Of a DNA stretch of 64,000 bases, positions 1 through 8,982 are shown piece by piece. The stretch is taken from assembly GCF_000153125.2 (NCBI RefSeq), contig NZ_CM002299.1, positions 4,257,338-4,321,337 on the forward strand, in the 5' to 3' direction. The DNA comes from Congregibacter litoralis KT71. GTDB taxonomy: Bacteria > Pseudomonadota > Gammaproteobacteria > Pseudomonadales > Halieaceae. The first letter of the stretch is position 1. The number at the start of each line of letters is the position of its first letter. The position numbers and the translations under genes are program-made. The notes beneath the pieces were generated by a model. That model searched no databases. It saw only the letters and a program-made list of their open reading frames with translations, and was not told the origin of the DNA.

Positions 1-240
1 CCATCCGCGCAGACCGTCAGGCCCGAGGGAAGGGTCCCGGGGCTGCTGGCTGTGGCAATACACACAACCCAGGCTGACGTACAGGTCGCGACCGCGCTGC
101 GCCGATTCGGAGTAGGGCTCCAATCCCCGGGGCACCTTGGCCGATGACTGCAGCTGAATCGTGGGCATGACAACAATCATCAGGGTGGCAAACAACAGAA
201 TCATTGCCGCGCCTGCGAGAATTCCAACGGCGCGCGTCAT
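1..240 (-). CDS. cbb3-type cytochrome c oxidase subunit II (CcoO-like), partial
   Basis: This is the N-terminal 80 residues of a membrane-anchored cytochrome c; the rest lies beyond the left edge. One N-terminal membrane segment (about residues 5-28) is followed by a heme c site, CVYCH, in the context GRDLYVSLGCVYCHSQQPRD, which is typical of CcoO. In cbb3 oxidases this periplasmic monoheme subunit passes electrons to the CcoN catalytic subunit. Its ATG overlaps the stop of the upstream catalytic-subunit gene by four bases (ATGA at 237-240), so the two are translationally coupled. The family call is firm; whether it is a classical CcoO or a paralogue cannot be decided from the fragment. Confidence 0.85.
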   Translation of the reverse strand, partial: MTRAVGILAGAAMILLFATLMIVVMPTIQLQSSAKVPRGLEPYSESAQRGRDLYVSLGCVYCHSQQPRDPSLGPDGLRGW

Positions 241-1895
241 GCTGGCTGCTCCTGACGTCGGAACAAGGCCGCGCCGGGCTTCCGCGCTCCCCAACCCAAG
301 AGGATAAGGAATGCGTGGCCGGTGAAAATCAGATGGCCGAGGGTCATGAGGCTACCTCCTGCGGAACGTGCCACCAGATAAGGCTCGGTGATAAGCACCG
401 AATCCATGAAAGGCCTGTCGGGATCGAGCATCGCGAGGCCCTGTAACCAGCCGCCGATGGTCAGGGGCCAGAAGTAGACAAGAAAGCCCGCGAACACCAG
501 CCAGAAATGCGCCGCGATCGCCCGGGGAAAGGGCCACTCCCTCCCCGTCACCCGGGGCATGATGAAGTAGACGCTGCCGAACATGACGAAGGCGAAAAAG
601 CCGTAGGCACCAAGATGCGCGTGGGCCACGGTGTAATGGGTGAAGTGAGTCACCGCATTCACACTGCGAAGCGCCTCCAGAGACCCCTGCACGCTGGCAG
701 CGGTGTAGAGCATTGCGCCAACCGTTACAAAACGCAGGGTGGGGGAGTAAATCAGCAGTCGCCAGTGCCGCGCCACGGTCATGTGATGGTTTACGGCCAC
801 GGATAGCACAGGAATCACCATCATCACACTGTGGACAATGGACAGCGTGACGGCCCAGGTGGGCACGGGACCGCCGATAAGATGATGAAGACCGACCTGG
901 GAGTAAAAAAGCGCCAATGCCCAGAAGCCGATGAGTGACAGACCGTAGGAATAGATGGGGGCACCCACAATCTTGGGGATCATGTAGTAAGCCGCGGCCA
1001 GCCCGAGCGGCGTCATCCAGAGCCCCAGCACGTTGTGGGCATACCACCAGTTGAGCATGGATTGCTCAACGCCCCCGAAGAGGTTGGGCAGATTCGCGGT
1101 AAGGAACAGCATAGGGAACCAGATGAGCGCGGCGATGAGATACCAGGCACTGACGTACAGATGCTGCACCCTGCGCTGGAGCAAGGTCAGAATCAAAGGC
1201 ACAGCCGCAAACCCTCCACCGAGCACCAGCAGGATATCCACGATCCAGGGAAACTCCAGCCATTCGAGACCGTCGCTGTAGCCCAGGAGAACAGCAGCAA
1301 TACCGCCGATTACACCCAGGTTCCACACCACGGCTCCCAGTGTGGCCCAGTTGGCTCCCACCAGCGGTGTTTTAAATAAACGGGGGATCAGCCAGACACC
1401 CACAGAGATCCCCGCCATGGAGGACCAGCCGTAGGCCGCGGCATTGAGGTGCGCAGGTCGAATGCGCCCAAAGGTTAGCGCGGCGTCTTGAACTAAAAAC
1501 TCGGGAATGTGCAGCTTGAGGGACGCCACCACGCCCAGAAGCGAAGCCACGGCCAGCCAGAGGAGCGACGACATCATCCAGACCAGCACCGGCACGCGCG
1601 TTGAGGCGTCGGCGATCCAGCGAGCAGCCAGGGCATCATCGACGGCGCTGCTGTCCTCGTCCTCTCCGGGCTCGACCACGCGGTCGTCATCCCGCGAGCG
1701 CTGCATGTCCGCGCGATCAGCTTCGGTCATGGCGGGGTCTTCGATACGACCCACCTCACCTTCCGCGAAGATCGTGCGAGCCGCGCGCTCCCCCAAAGTG
1801 AACTGGTCATTCGCAAGAGCCCAGATCAGCAACGCCAGACCGCCAACGGAAATCACGAAGGTCGCGGCAAGGAGAAACGAAATTGCTGTGGTCAT
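237..1895 (-). CDS. cbb3-type heme-copper oxidase subunit I (CcoN-like)
   Basis: Catalytic heme-copper oxidase subunit, 552 residues, with about 12 or more membrane helices. Ligand motifs visible in order are RPAHLNAAAYGW (low-spin heme His), WWYAHNVLGLW (Cu-B His), a GLHH pair (Cu-B) and THYTVAHAHLGAYGF (both heme irons). The stretch GAPIYSYGLS holds the Tyr position used by cbb3 enzymes. I start at the ATG at 1895 because it leads straight into the first membrane helix; the reading frame is open 66 bases further upstream without a convincing start. Unlike textbook CcoN (about 475 residues), it has an acidic, charged loop of roughly 60 residues between helices 1 and 2. It is coupled by ATGA overlap to the CcoO-like gene, so it reduces oxygen (or conceivably NO) in the inner membrane. 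Confidence 0.85.
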   Translation of the reverse strand: MTTAISFLLAATFVISVGGLALLIWALANDQFTLGERAARTIFAEGEVGRIEDPAMTEADRADMQRSRDDDRVVEPGEDEDSSAVDDALAARWIADASTRVPVLVWMMSSLLWLAVASLLGVVASLKLHIPEFLVQDAALTFGRIRPAHLNAAAYGWSSMAGISVGVWLIPRLFKTPLVGANWATLGAVVWNLGVIGGIAAVLLGYSDGLEWLEFPWIVDILLVLGGGFAAVPLILTLLQRRVQHLYVSAWYLIAALIWFPMLFLTANLPNLFGGVEQSMLNWWYAHNVLGLWMTPLGLAAAYYMIPKIVGAPIYSYGLSLIGFWALALFYSQVGLHHLIGGPVPTWAVTLSIVHSVMMVIPVLSVAVNHHMTVARHWRLLIYSPTLRFVTVGAMLYTAASVQGSLEALRSVNAVTHFTHYTVAHAHLGAYGFFAFVMFGSVYFIMPRVTGREWPFPRAIAAHFWLVFAGFLVYFWPLTIGGWLQGLAMLDPDRPFMDSVLITEPYLVARSAGGSLMTLGHLIFTGHAFLILLGWGARKPGAALFRRQEQPA

Positions 1896-1942
1896 AAAAA
1901 GTCGCTTATCTGATGACAGGGAATCTGGAAGGACTGACGGAT

Positions 1943-1985
1943 CGTAGTTACCTGCACGCACTCACTTGCACGTAGTTACTTGCAC
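1943..1985. repeat. 15-bp direct repeat upstream of the oxidase gene
   Basis: CGTAGTTAC(C/T)TGCAC occurs twice, at 1943-1957 and 1971-1985, with a period of 28 bp and further TTGCAC copies between and after. It lies 48-90 bp upstream of the CcoN-like start on the minus strand, so it could be a regulator binding region. No canonical FNR site (TTGAT-N4-ATCAA) is visible there. Confidence 0.45.
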
Positions 1986-2093
1986 TTAGGTACGTGCCTC
2001 TGCGAAGGGGTGTTCACCGCCGTCGTGTGTTTGTCCATGTAGTACAAGACAGGGCCGCACGGTGAAAACAGGCTTTATCGGGAGATTTTTTGC

Positions 2094-2399
2094 ATGTCCA
2101 TCATCACCTTGCTGCGACCGAAACAACGCGCAAGCAGCGCCCTCGTTCATGCGAGCTCCTGCCGCGGCTACGTCGTTGAGCTGGACCCCGAGGAGCAAAG
2201 CTCACCCCGGATGCTGGAAAGCCTCACGGGGAAAGTGGTGCACTTTCGCTCCCTGGACCGTGTCCGTGATGCCCTCAGGCGGCGAGGCGTGCGCAGAGCG
2301 ACACTGGTGCAGTCCCACGCCTGCGAGGAACTGAGCGCCCTCGGCGTCTCAAAAGCTGAAGAGCGGGGTGTCACAGTCCTCGATGAAACGGGCAGCTGA
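2094..2399 (+). CDS. DUF6482-like small protein
   Basis: A 101-residue soluble protein without signal peptide or membrane segment. The middle and C-terminal parts (VVHFRSLDRVRDALRR, then RRATLVQSHACEEL) resemble the DUF6482 family, small proteins of unknown function common in Pseudomonas, Halomonas and marine gammaproteobacteria. The start is supported by GGGAG about 12 bases upstream. It stands alone, divergent from the oxidase genes and 144 bp before an MFS gene. The family assignment is from memory of the conserved VHQSAYDEM-like tail and is moderate; no function is proposed. Confidence 0.55.
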   Translation: MSIITLLRPKQRASSALVHASSCRGYVVELDPEEQSSPRMLESLTGKVVHFRSLDRVRDALRRRGVRRATLVQSHACEELSALGVSKAEERGVTVLDETGS

Positions 2400-2543
2400 C
2401 GCCCTGCCTGAGTTTGTGCGCCTGAGCTGACACATCAGGGCGCGTTCATTTGTCGTGGAACAGACCCAGGCTGCGGTCTCATCAGGCACCCGGGCAGGCA
2501 TCCATTTCCTAAGAAAGGCTTATCAGAGCGCTGACATCGCCCT

Positions 2544-3761
2544 ATGATGGCAACCCTTTGGCAGCTGGACGCACCCCTGAACACCATCACTCCCCGACAG
2601 CTCGGCACCCGTGAGGTCATTCTCCTCGCCGCTGCGGGCGCCATCGTCACGGCAAACGCCTACTACATACACCCGATCATTGGGCCCGTGGCAGACAGCT
2701 TTAAGGTGAGCTATGGACTTGTGGGTCTGGTGCCGGCGCTGAATCAGATCGCCCTGGCCCTGGGGGTACTGTTTCTTCTGCCCCTGGGTGATCGCATGAG
2801 CAACCGCCGCCTCGCCGTTATCTGCATCGGCGCCCAGGTCGCGGCTCTCGTCTTGATGGCCACGGTAAAGGACTACTGGCTGTTTATCACAGCGTCGAGC
2901 CTTCTTGGTTTTTTTACCATCACGCCCTATTTGCTTCCGGCCTACACGTCCAAACGCGTGCCCATAGAGCGTCTGGGCTTTGTCACCGCCGTTCTGACAA
3001 CGGGTGTCATCGCCGGTGTACAGCTCTCGCGGGTGACCTCTGGCGTCATGGGTGAACTACTGGGTTGGCGGAGTGTTTACTGGATGGCCGCAGGGCTGAT
3101 GGCACTCTCAATGCTTGTGCTGCCAATGCTCATGGACCGGGACGAGACCTCCGAAGAAATCCCCGGAGAGAGCTATGGCAGCTTGCTGAAGTCCCTCATC
3201 CTGTTGGCCACGGGCCACCCCCGGGTCATGATCTCCGGCGTGATTCAGGGGCTGGGCTTCTCGGCATTTTTATGCTGCTGGCTGGGCATCGGACTACATC
3301 TCACCAGCGACGAACTCAAACTGGGAACGGACACCGTGGGTTACCTCGCGGCCTTCTCTGGCGTGGGCCTGCTGGTAACGCCGCGCCTCGGGCGCTGGGC
3401 CGATCGCTTCGGCGCCGAGCGGGCGCGTCTACGCGTGGCCATCATCAACTTCCTGGGCATTTTGACCCTGAGCCTGGCGCCCATCCACTGGCTGTTTCTG
3501 CTCCTACCCATCGGCATTATGAGCACCGTGGGACCCATGGTGGATGTCACGGGGCGCATGACCAGCCTCAACAAACCACCGGCGGTTCGCACCCGCCTGA
3601 TGACCCTGTACATCACCCTCATGTTTCTGGGCGGCGGCATGGGTAGCTGGACCGGCGCCCTCGCCTACGATCTTGGCGGCTGGTGGGGCACCGTGGGTCT
3701 CAGCAGCTTTTTCGCAGCCCTGGTATGCCTTTTGTCATGGCAGCAGGCGCGGGAACGCTGA
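2544..3761 (+). CDS. MFS transporter
   Basis: A 405-residue inner-membrane protein with about 12 hydrophobic segments. The family's loop 2-3 signature appears as PLGDRMSNRRL (about residues 85-95), and a second-half equivalent as RLGRWADRFGAERARL (about residues 276-291). This places it in the major facilitator superfamily of proton-coupled or facilitated transporters, near the drug/sugar exporter group. The substrate cannot be read from sequence. A second ATG three bases downstream (2547) is an equally good start. It appears monocistronic: the next gene starts 220 bp later after a repeat-bearing spacer. Confidence 0.88.
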   Translation: MMATLWQLDAPLNTITPRQLGTREVILLAAAGAIVTANAYYIHPIIGPVADSFKVSYGLVGLVPALNQIALALGVLFLLPLGDRMSNRRLAVICIGAQVAALVLMATVKDYWLFITASSLLGFFTITPYLLPAYTSKRVPIERLGFVTAVLTTGVIAGVQLSRVTSGVMGELLGWRSVYWMAAGLMALSMLVLPMLMDRDETSEEIPGESYGSLLKSLILLATGHPRVMISGVIQGLGFSAFLCCWLGIGLHLTSDELKLGTDTVGYLAAFSGVGLLVTPRLGRWADRFGAERARLRVAIINFLGILTLSLAPIHWLFLLLPIGIMSTVGPMVDVTGRMTSLNKPPAVRTRLMTLYITLMFLGGGMGSWTGALAYDLGGWWGTVGLSSFFAALVCLLSWQQARER

Positions 3762-3779
3762 GGCGTTCAACGCCCTCAG
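3758..3779 (+). terminator. possible hairpin after the MFS gene
   Basis: CTGAGGCG and CGCCCTCAG pair around a short TTCAA loop, with one bulged G, overlapping the MFS stop codon. There is no following T-run, so it is at best a weak or Rho-assisted terminator. Confidence 0.3.
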
Positions 3780-3875
3780 GGATCTCTTGGGATTAAACCG
3801 GCGGCCTGCAGGCAGCTAATCCTGGCTCGATAACCTTAGCTCCACCCCTCACCTGCACCTCTCACCTCCTCTCCT

Positions 3876-3931
3876 TAGCTACACACCCGTAGCTGCACAC
3901 CCGTAGCTGCACACCCGTAGCTGCACACGGG
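3876..3931. repeat. four tandem 14-bp repeats
   Basis: The unit TAGCTGCACACCCG occurs four times without spacing: at 3876 (one mismatch), 3890, 3904 and 3918 (last copy ends CGGG). It lies in the 219-bp spacer before the BNR-repeat gene, ending 49 bp upstream of its ATG. The GTAG(C/T)T...TGCAC core resembles the repeats at 1943-1985. It may be a regulator binding array or simple slippage product. Confidence 0.7.
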
Positions 3932-3980
3932 GGATTATGCGAGTATTCGACTCCCCTGGATTCACACAAGGCGATTCAAT

Positions 3981-6900
3981 ATGAGCACCGTCAGGTCCAT
4001 CCTGTCCACGTTGACCCTGGCCTCGAGCCTCCTGCTGTCCGGCACAGGCAGTGCCGCCGATGAGGCAGAGGCCCTTTTGTCGGAGGCCACCTTCGAGGGC
4101 CTGACCCTCCGCAACATCGGCCCGGCGGTGCGATCCGGGCGTATCGCAGACATTGCTATCCATCCCCAGGACGAGAACACCTGGTATATCGCGGTGGGTT
4201 CCGGCGGTGTCTGGAAAACCGTCAACGCCGGCACCACCTTTGAGCCGGTTTTCGACGACGAGGGCTCCTATTCCATCGGCGCCGTGGCTCTGGATGCCAA
4301 CAACAGCAATACGGTATGGGTGGGCACCGGCGAACACGGCGGCGGCCGGCACTTCGGCTTTGGTGACGGCATCTACAAGTCCATGGATGGCGGCAAGACC
4401 TGGACAAACATGGGTCTTGAGGATTCCCAACATATCGGCGAAATCATCGTCCATCCCGAGAACTCCGATGTCATCTACGTTGCCTCTCAAGGGCCGCTCT
4501 GGAGCCCCGGCGGCGATCGTGGGTTTTTCAAGTCAGCGGATGGCGGCCAGACCTGGACCAAGACCCTGGGCGATGAGGCCTTCACCGGTGTAACTGACAT
4601 TGCCATCGACCCACGAAACCCGGAGCGAGTCTACGCCGCAACCTGGCAGCATCATCGCACTGTGGCGGCGGTGATGGACGGCGGTGCAAAGTCCGCTATC
4701 TATCGCAGTGAAGATGGTGGGGATAGCTGGAAGAAACTGTCCGAGGGTTTGCCCGAAGGCAAGATGGGCAAGATCGGCCTGGCAATATCGCCGCAGCAGC
4801 CGGACATTGTTTACGCCGCCATCGAACTCGACCGGCGTAAAGGAGGCACCTGGAAGTCGACGGATGGTGGCGAGTCCTGGACTCAGCAATCGGAGGTCAT
4901 CTCCGGTGGCACCGGCCCCCACTATTACGTGGAGCTGTATGCATCACCCCATCGCTTTGACCATCTTTACATGATGGATGCCTCCATGAAGCAATCCCTC
5001 GACGGCGGCAAGACCTGGGGACCCGTGAACCGTCAGCACCGTCATGGGGACAACCATGCCCTGGCCTTCAAGCGCAGCGATCCCGATTACCTGCTCCTGG
5101 GCACCGATGGCGGGGTCTACGAGAGCTTTGACCTGGCGGACAACTGGCGCTACATGCCCAATCTGCCGGTCACGCAGTTCTACAAGCTGGCCGTGGACGA
5201 TGCGGCGCCCTTCTACAACATCTACAGCGGTACCCAGGACAACGGCACCCAGGGCGGCCCCTCGCGCACGGACAGCGTCAACGGTATACGCAACTCTGAC
5301 TGGAGCCTGGTGCTGAACTGGGATGGCCATGCACCTGCCACAGAACCTGGTAATCCGGATATCGTCTACGCCGAGCGTCAGGAGGGCGCGCTGTCGCGCA
5401 TCGACATGACCACCGGCGAAGTCGTGGATATCCAGCCGCAGGCGGGCGAGGATGAGGATTACGAGCGTTTTAACTGGGACGCGCCGATCCACGTCAGCCC
5501 CCACAACCCCGCGCGCATTTACTTCGCCAGTCAGCGAGTCTGGCGCTCAGATAACCGTGGCGACAGCTGGCAGGCAATCTCCGGTGACCTCACCCGCAAT
5601 GAAGAGCGCTTCGAGTTACCGATTATGGGTCGCCAGCAAAGCTGGGATTCATCCTGGGATGTGCTCGCCATGTCCAACTACAACTCTATTACGTCGCTAT
5701 CGGAATCACCGTTAGTGGAGGGCCTGATTTACGCGGGCACCGACGATGGCCTCCTGCAGGTTACGGAGGATGGCGGGGCTAACTGGCGATCCGTCGAGGT
5801 CAGCCGCATGGGCGTTCCCAAGCGCGCCTTCATCAACGACATCAAGGCCGATCTCCACGATCCCGACACGGTTTACGTAGCCCTCGATAACCACAAGTAC
5901 GGCGACTACGCACCGTACCTGTTAAAGAGCACTGACCGCGGACAGAGTTGGGAGTCCATCAGCGGTGACCTGCCCGAGCGACATCTTGTATGGCGTATGG
6001 TGCAGGATCACGAGAAACCGGAACTCCTGTTTGCCGCAACGGAGTTCGGCGTGTTTTTCTCTATCGATGCGGGTGATAACTGGATCGAGCTTGAAGGTGG
6101 CGTACCGACGATCAGTTTTCGGGACCTCGCCATCCAACGCCGGGAGAACGACCTCGTGGGCGCATCTTTCGGGCGGGGATTCTTCATTCTGGACGACTAC
6201 AGCGCACTGCGCGAAGTCAGCAAAGCGTCCCTCGAACAGGAAGGCTCCCTCTACTCAACGCGCAAAGCCTGGCTGTACATCCCCCGCTCCGACCTGGATT
6301 TTGATGATCTCAAAGGCTCTCAGGGAGCCTCGCACTACGTCGCACCCAACCCGGACTTCGGTGCGGTATTCACCTACCACCTCAACGGGGGGCTGAAGAC
6401 GCGCAGTGAGACGCGCCAGGAAGCAGAGGCACCGCTGGAAGCGGACGGCAAGAACGTCGCGTTCCCGGGGTGGGACGCCCTGGCTAAAGAGTCTATGGAA
6501 GCCGAGCCCGCTATTTTGCTAGTGGTCAGAGATGAGGACGGGAATGTTGTACGTCGCATCGAAGGTCCACGGGAAAAAGGCTTCCATCGTGTGGCCTGGG
6601 ATCTGCGCTATCCGGCGCCCAAGGTCATCAGGTTCAATGAAACAGATGACGACGATGAGCCCTCCCGGGGTCTCATGGCCGCGCCGGGAACCTATACAGC
6701 TACGCTCTATAAGCGTGTGGACGGACAGGTGAGCCAGCTCGACGACCCCATCGAGTTCCAGGTGGAACGTCTTTACCAGGGCGCCCTACCCGGTGCATCC
6801 GATGAAGACGTCGCCGCCTTCTGGCGCGCCTGGGAAGATGCCACCCGGGAAGCGTCCAGGCTTGACCTTGAACTCGCTCGCGCCATCGATCGCGTCGACG

Positions 6901-7259
6901 CCATGGGCACAGCCTTGTCGCTCTCCCGTGCGGATGCCGGTGGGCTGGACGCACGCGTGCATGAACTAAGGGAAACGCTCCATGCGCTGAATGCAGAGAT
7001 CAAGGGCAATCCTGCGAAACTGGAGGTGGGCGAGAAAACCCGCACCACGATTTCTCAGCGGCTCTTCGCCGTAGAGCGAACGGTGTATCGCTCCCTCTAC
7101 GGTCCCACGGAAACCAGCCAGCAGCAGTTGGCCCTGGCCAATAAAGCCATGGCATCCCTTCGGGAAAAACTGGAAAGTGCCGAAGCGACCGTAGAGGAAC
7201 TCAGTGAGGCGCTAGTTGAAGCCGGCGCACCCCACGTTGAGGGTGTCTCTCTTAACTGA
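3981..7259 (+). CDS. secreted BNR/sortilin-like beta-propeller protein (glycosyl-hydrolase-like)
   Basis: A 1092-residue exported protein. Residues 1-26 form a Sec signal peptide ending in GSAA; the start is supported by AAGG nine bases upstream. The body carries many Asp-box (BNR) motifs of the form S-x-DGG-x-x-W (for example KSMDGGKTW, KSADGGQTW, RSEDGGDSW, KSTDGGESW, KSTDRGQSW), spread over about residues 60-740 and consistent with two beta-propellers of the sortilin/VPS10 and WD40/YVTN type. The last 350 residues include a beta-rich segment and a helical tail (about 960-1085). Related proteins are often annotated as glycosyl hydrolases, but no catalytic residues can be assigned. It probably binds or degrades external polymers in the periplasm or outside the cell. 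Confidence 0.85.
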   Translation: MSTVRSILSTLTLASSLLLSGTGSAADEAEALLSEATFEGLTLRNIGPAVRSGRIADIAIHPQDENTWYIAVGSGGVWKTVNAGTTFEPVFDDEGSYSIGAVALDANNSNTVWVGTGEHGGGRHFGFGDGIYKSMDGGKTWTNMGLEDSQHIGEIIVHPENSDVIYVASQGPLWSPGGDRGFFKSADGGQTWTKTLGDEAFTGVTDIAIDPRNPERVYAATWQHHRTVAAVMDGGAKSAIYRSEDGGDSWKKLSEGLPEGKMGKIGLAISPQQPDIVYAAIELDRRKGGTWKSTDGGESWTQQSEVISGGTGPHYYVELYASPHRFDHLYMMDASMKQSLDGGKTWGPVNRQHRHGDNHALAFKRSDPDYLLLGTDGGVYESFDLADNWRYMPNLPVTQFYKLAVDDAAPFYNIYSGTQDNGTQGGPSRTDSVNGIRNSDWSLVLNWDGHAPATEPGNPDIVYAERQEGALSRIDMTTGEVVDIQPQAGEDEDYERFNWDAPIHVSPHNPARIYFASQRVWRSDNRGDSWQAISGDLTRNEERFELPIMGRQQSWDSSWDVLAMSNYNSITSLSESPLVEGLIYAGTDDGLLQVTEDGGANWRSVEVSRMGVPKRAFINDIKADLHDPDTVYVALDNHKYGDYAPYLLKSTDRGQSWESISGDLPERHLVWRMVQDHEKPELLFAATEFGVFFSIDAGDNWIELEGGVPTISFRDLAIQRRENDLVGASFGRGFFILDDYSALREVSKASLEQEGSLYSTRKAWLYIPRSDLDFDDLKGSQGASHYVAPNPDFGAVFTYHLNGGLKTRSETRQEAEAPLEADGKNVAFPGWDALAKESMEAEPAILLVVRDEDGNVVRRIEGPREKGFHRVAWDLRYPAPKVIRFNETDDDDEPSRGLMAAPGTYTATLYKRVDGQVSQLDDPIEFQVERLYQGALPGASDEDVAAFWRAWEDATREASRLDLELARAIDRVDAMGTALSLSRADAGGLDARVHELRETLHALNAEIKGNPAKLEVGEKTRTTISQRLFAVERTVYRSLYGPTETSQQQLALANKAMASLREKLESAEATVEELSEALVEAGAPHVEGVSLN

Positions 7260-7270
7260 GACGACAGAGC

Positions 7271-7288
7271 CCCTAAGATTGCTTAGGG
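7271..7288 (+). promoter_or_regulatory. hairpin between BNR gene and acyl-CoA synthetase
   Basis: CCCTAAG-ATTG-CTTAGGG is a perfect 7-bp stem with a 4-base loop in the 48-bp spacer, just ahead of the CAGGAG ribosome binding site of the next gene. With no T-run after it on this strand it may be a processing or mRNA-stability element rather than a terminator. Confidence 0.45.
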
Positions 7289-7307
7289 AAAAGCAGGAGC
7301 AGACACT

Positions 7308-8918
7308 ATGGGCAGCTGGAATTTTGCGGATATCTGGGAGATTGCTGCAGATGAACTGGGTGATACCCCGTGCCTCATTCATGGCGATACACGTCGAAGC
7401 TGGCGTGAGTTCGACGAGCGCGCCGACAGCCTGGCGCACTATCTGATAGACGCCGGCCTCGAACGCCAGCAGGCGGTGGCCCAATATCTTTACAACGGCA
7501 ACGAATACCTGGAGTCCATGTACGCTGCCTTCAAGGCGGCCCTGGTACCGGTAAACACCAATTATCGCTACACCGCCGACGAGCTGCTCTACCTCTGGGA
7601 CAACGCTGATGCGGGTGCCGTCGTTTTCCACGGTGTGTTTGCCAAGACCATCGAAGCGATCCGCGATCGCCTGCCCAAGGTGCGGGTCTGGCTTTTCGTT
7701 GATGACGGCAGCGGCCCCTGTCCCCCATGGGCAAGGGACTATGAAACCGTCGCGAGCCAGGCCTGCGAACGCCTTGTGCCCCGCTGGGGGCGGAGTGGCG
7801 ACGATTTAAACTTTCTCTACACCGGAGGTACCACGGGCATGCCCAAGGGCGTGATGTGGCGACAGGATGATCTCGCCGTCACGCTCACCGCCTCCCTTGG
7901 CAATCCTCTCGACGACAGCGGCAGTGCCGGTGATCTCCGCGGTAGCTTCACCGCTCCGGGGAGTCGTTTCCTCCCCTCCTGCCCCCAGATGCACGGCACG
8001 GGCAATTTCCCCTGCCTGAGTACCTTGTGTGGCGGCGGTAGCATTGTCACGCTGACGGGTCGCCATTTCGATCCTGAGGAGCTCCTAAACACTATCGAAA
8101 GAGAGCAGGTAAATACCCTGGCGATCGTCGGCGATGCCTTTGCCAAGCCAATTCTTCGTGCCCTTGATAGCGAACCCGGTCGCTGGAATCTTCGATCGCT
8201 GCAGGGCATGGTCTCATCGGGCGTCATGTGGAGTCAGGAGAGCAAGGAGCGTCTCCTTGAGCATCATCCGGGCATGATGCTCATGGACGCTTTTTCATCC
8301 TCGGAAGCGCTGGGTATGGGTTCTTCGGTGTCGGCGGCGGGCGCAGCCAACCCCACGGCACGTTTTGAGATGAGCCCCGAGACCATTGTGATCGACGACA
8401 ACAATCAGAGAATCGAGGCGGGTAGCGACAAGGTGGGTCGTATCGCCGTGGGCGGTCGTCAGCCCCTGGGCTACTACAAAGATCCCGAGAAAAGCGCGCG
8501 CACCTTCCTGGAAATCGAGGGTAAGCGCTACTCCTGCCCCGGTGACTTTGCCATGGTCGACGCTGACGGAGGCATCATATTGCTAGGTCGCGGTTCGGTC
8601 TGCATCAACAGCGGCGGTGAAAAAATCTTCCCCGAAGAAGTCGAAGAGGCGATGAAAACCCATCCCGATGTCCACGATGCCGTTGCCGTCGGCGTCCCCC
8701 ACGACACCTTCGGGGAGTCCGTGGTCGGTGTCGTCGAAGCCCAGCCCGGTGCAACCCTCGATAGCGCAGATCTTATCAGTCATGTGCGCCAAAGCCTTGC
8801 TGCCTACAAAGCACCCCGGCATATCGTGCCCATCGACAGCATTGGCCGGGCGGCTAACGGTAAGGTTGATTACAAGCGTTTAAAAGCCGTGGCTTCGGCA
8901 GCGCTCGGTCGTGACTAA
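7308..8918 (+). CDS. acyl-CoA synthetase (AMP-forming)
   Basis: A 536-residue cytosolic member of the ANL adenylating superfamily. It activates a carboxylic acid as acyl-AMP and transfers it to CoA. The P-loop-like A3 motif is YTGGTTGMPKGVMW (about 172-185). Later motifs are DAFSSSEALG (A5, about 327-336), YSCPGDFAMVD (A7) and LGRGSVCINSGGEKIFPEEVE (A8 hinge), with the A10 lysine in NGKVDYKRLK near the C-terminus. It is full length for the family and resembles the medium/long-chain FadD-type group annotated as acyl-CoA synthetases in actinobacteria and marine proteobacteria. The exact substrate is unknown. It follows the BNR gene by 48 bp and may be co-transcribed with it. Confidence 0.9.
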   Translation: MGSWNFADIWEIAADELGDTPCLIHGDTRRSWREFDERADSLAHYLIDAGLERQQAVAQYLYNGNEYLESMYAAFKAALVPVNTNYRYTADELLYLWDNADAGAVVFHGVFAKTIEAIRDRLPKVRVWLFVDDGSGPCPPWARDYETVASQACERLVPRWGRSGDDLNFLYTGGTTGMPKGVMWRQDDLAVTLTASLGNPLDDSGSAGDLRGSFTAPGSRFLPSCPQMHGTGNFPCLSTLCGGGSIVTLTGRHFDPEELLNTIEREQVNTLAIVGDAFAKPILRALDSEPGRWNLRSLQGMVSSGVMWSQESKERLLEHHPGMMLMDAFSSSEALGMGSSVSAAGAANPTARFEMSPETIVIDDNNQRIEAGSDKVGRIAVGGRQPLGYYKDPEKSARTFLEIEGKRYSCPGDFAMVDADGGIILLGRGSVCINSGGEKIFPEEVEEAMKTHPDVHDAVAVGVPHDTFGESVVGVVEAQPGATLDSADLISHVRQSLAAYKAPRHIVPIDSIGRAANGKVDYKRLKAVASAALGRD

Positions 8919-8959
8919 ATCGTGACAAAGTCGTAAACAGCCCTACAAACACTCACAAT

Positions 8960-8982
8960 GGGGCGAGCTAAAGCCCCGTTTT
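8960..8982 (+). terminator. rho-independent terminator after acyl-CoA synthetase
   Basis: GGGGC-GAGCTAAA-GCCCC followed by GTTTT, 41 bp after the stop codon, between convergent genes. It overlaps the 3' end of the minus-strand MFS gene. Confidence 0.65.
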
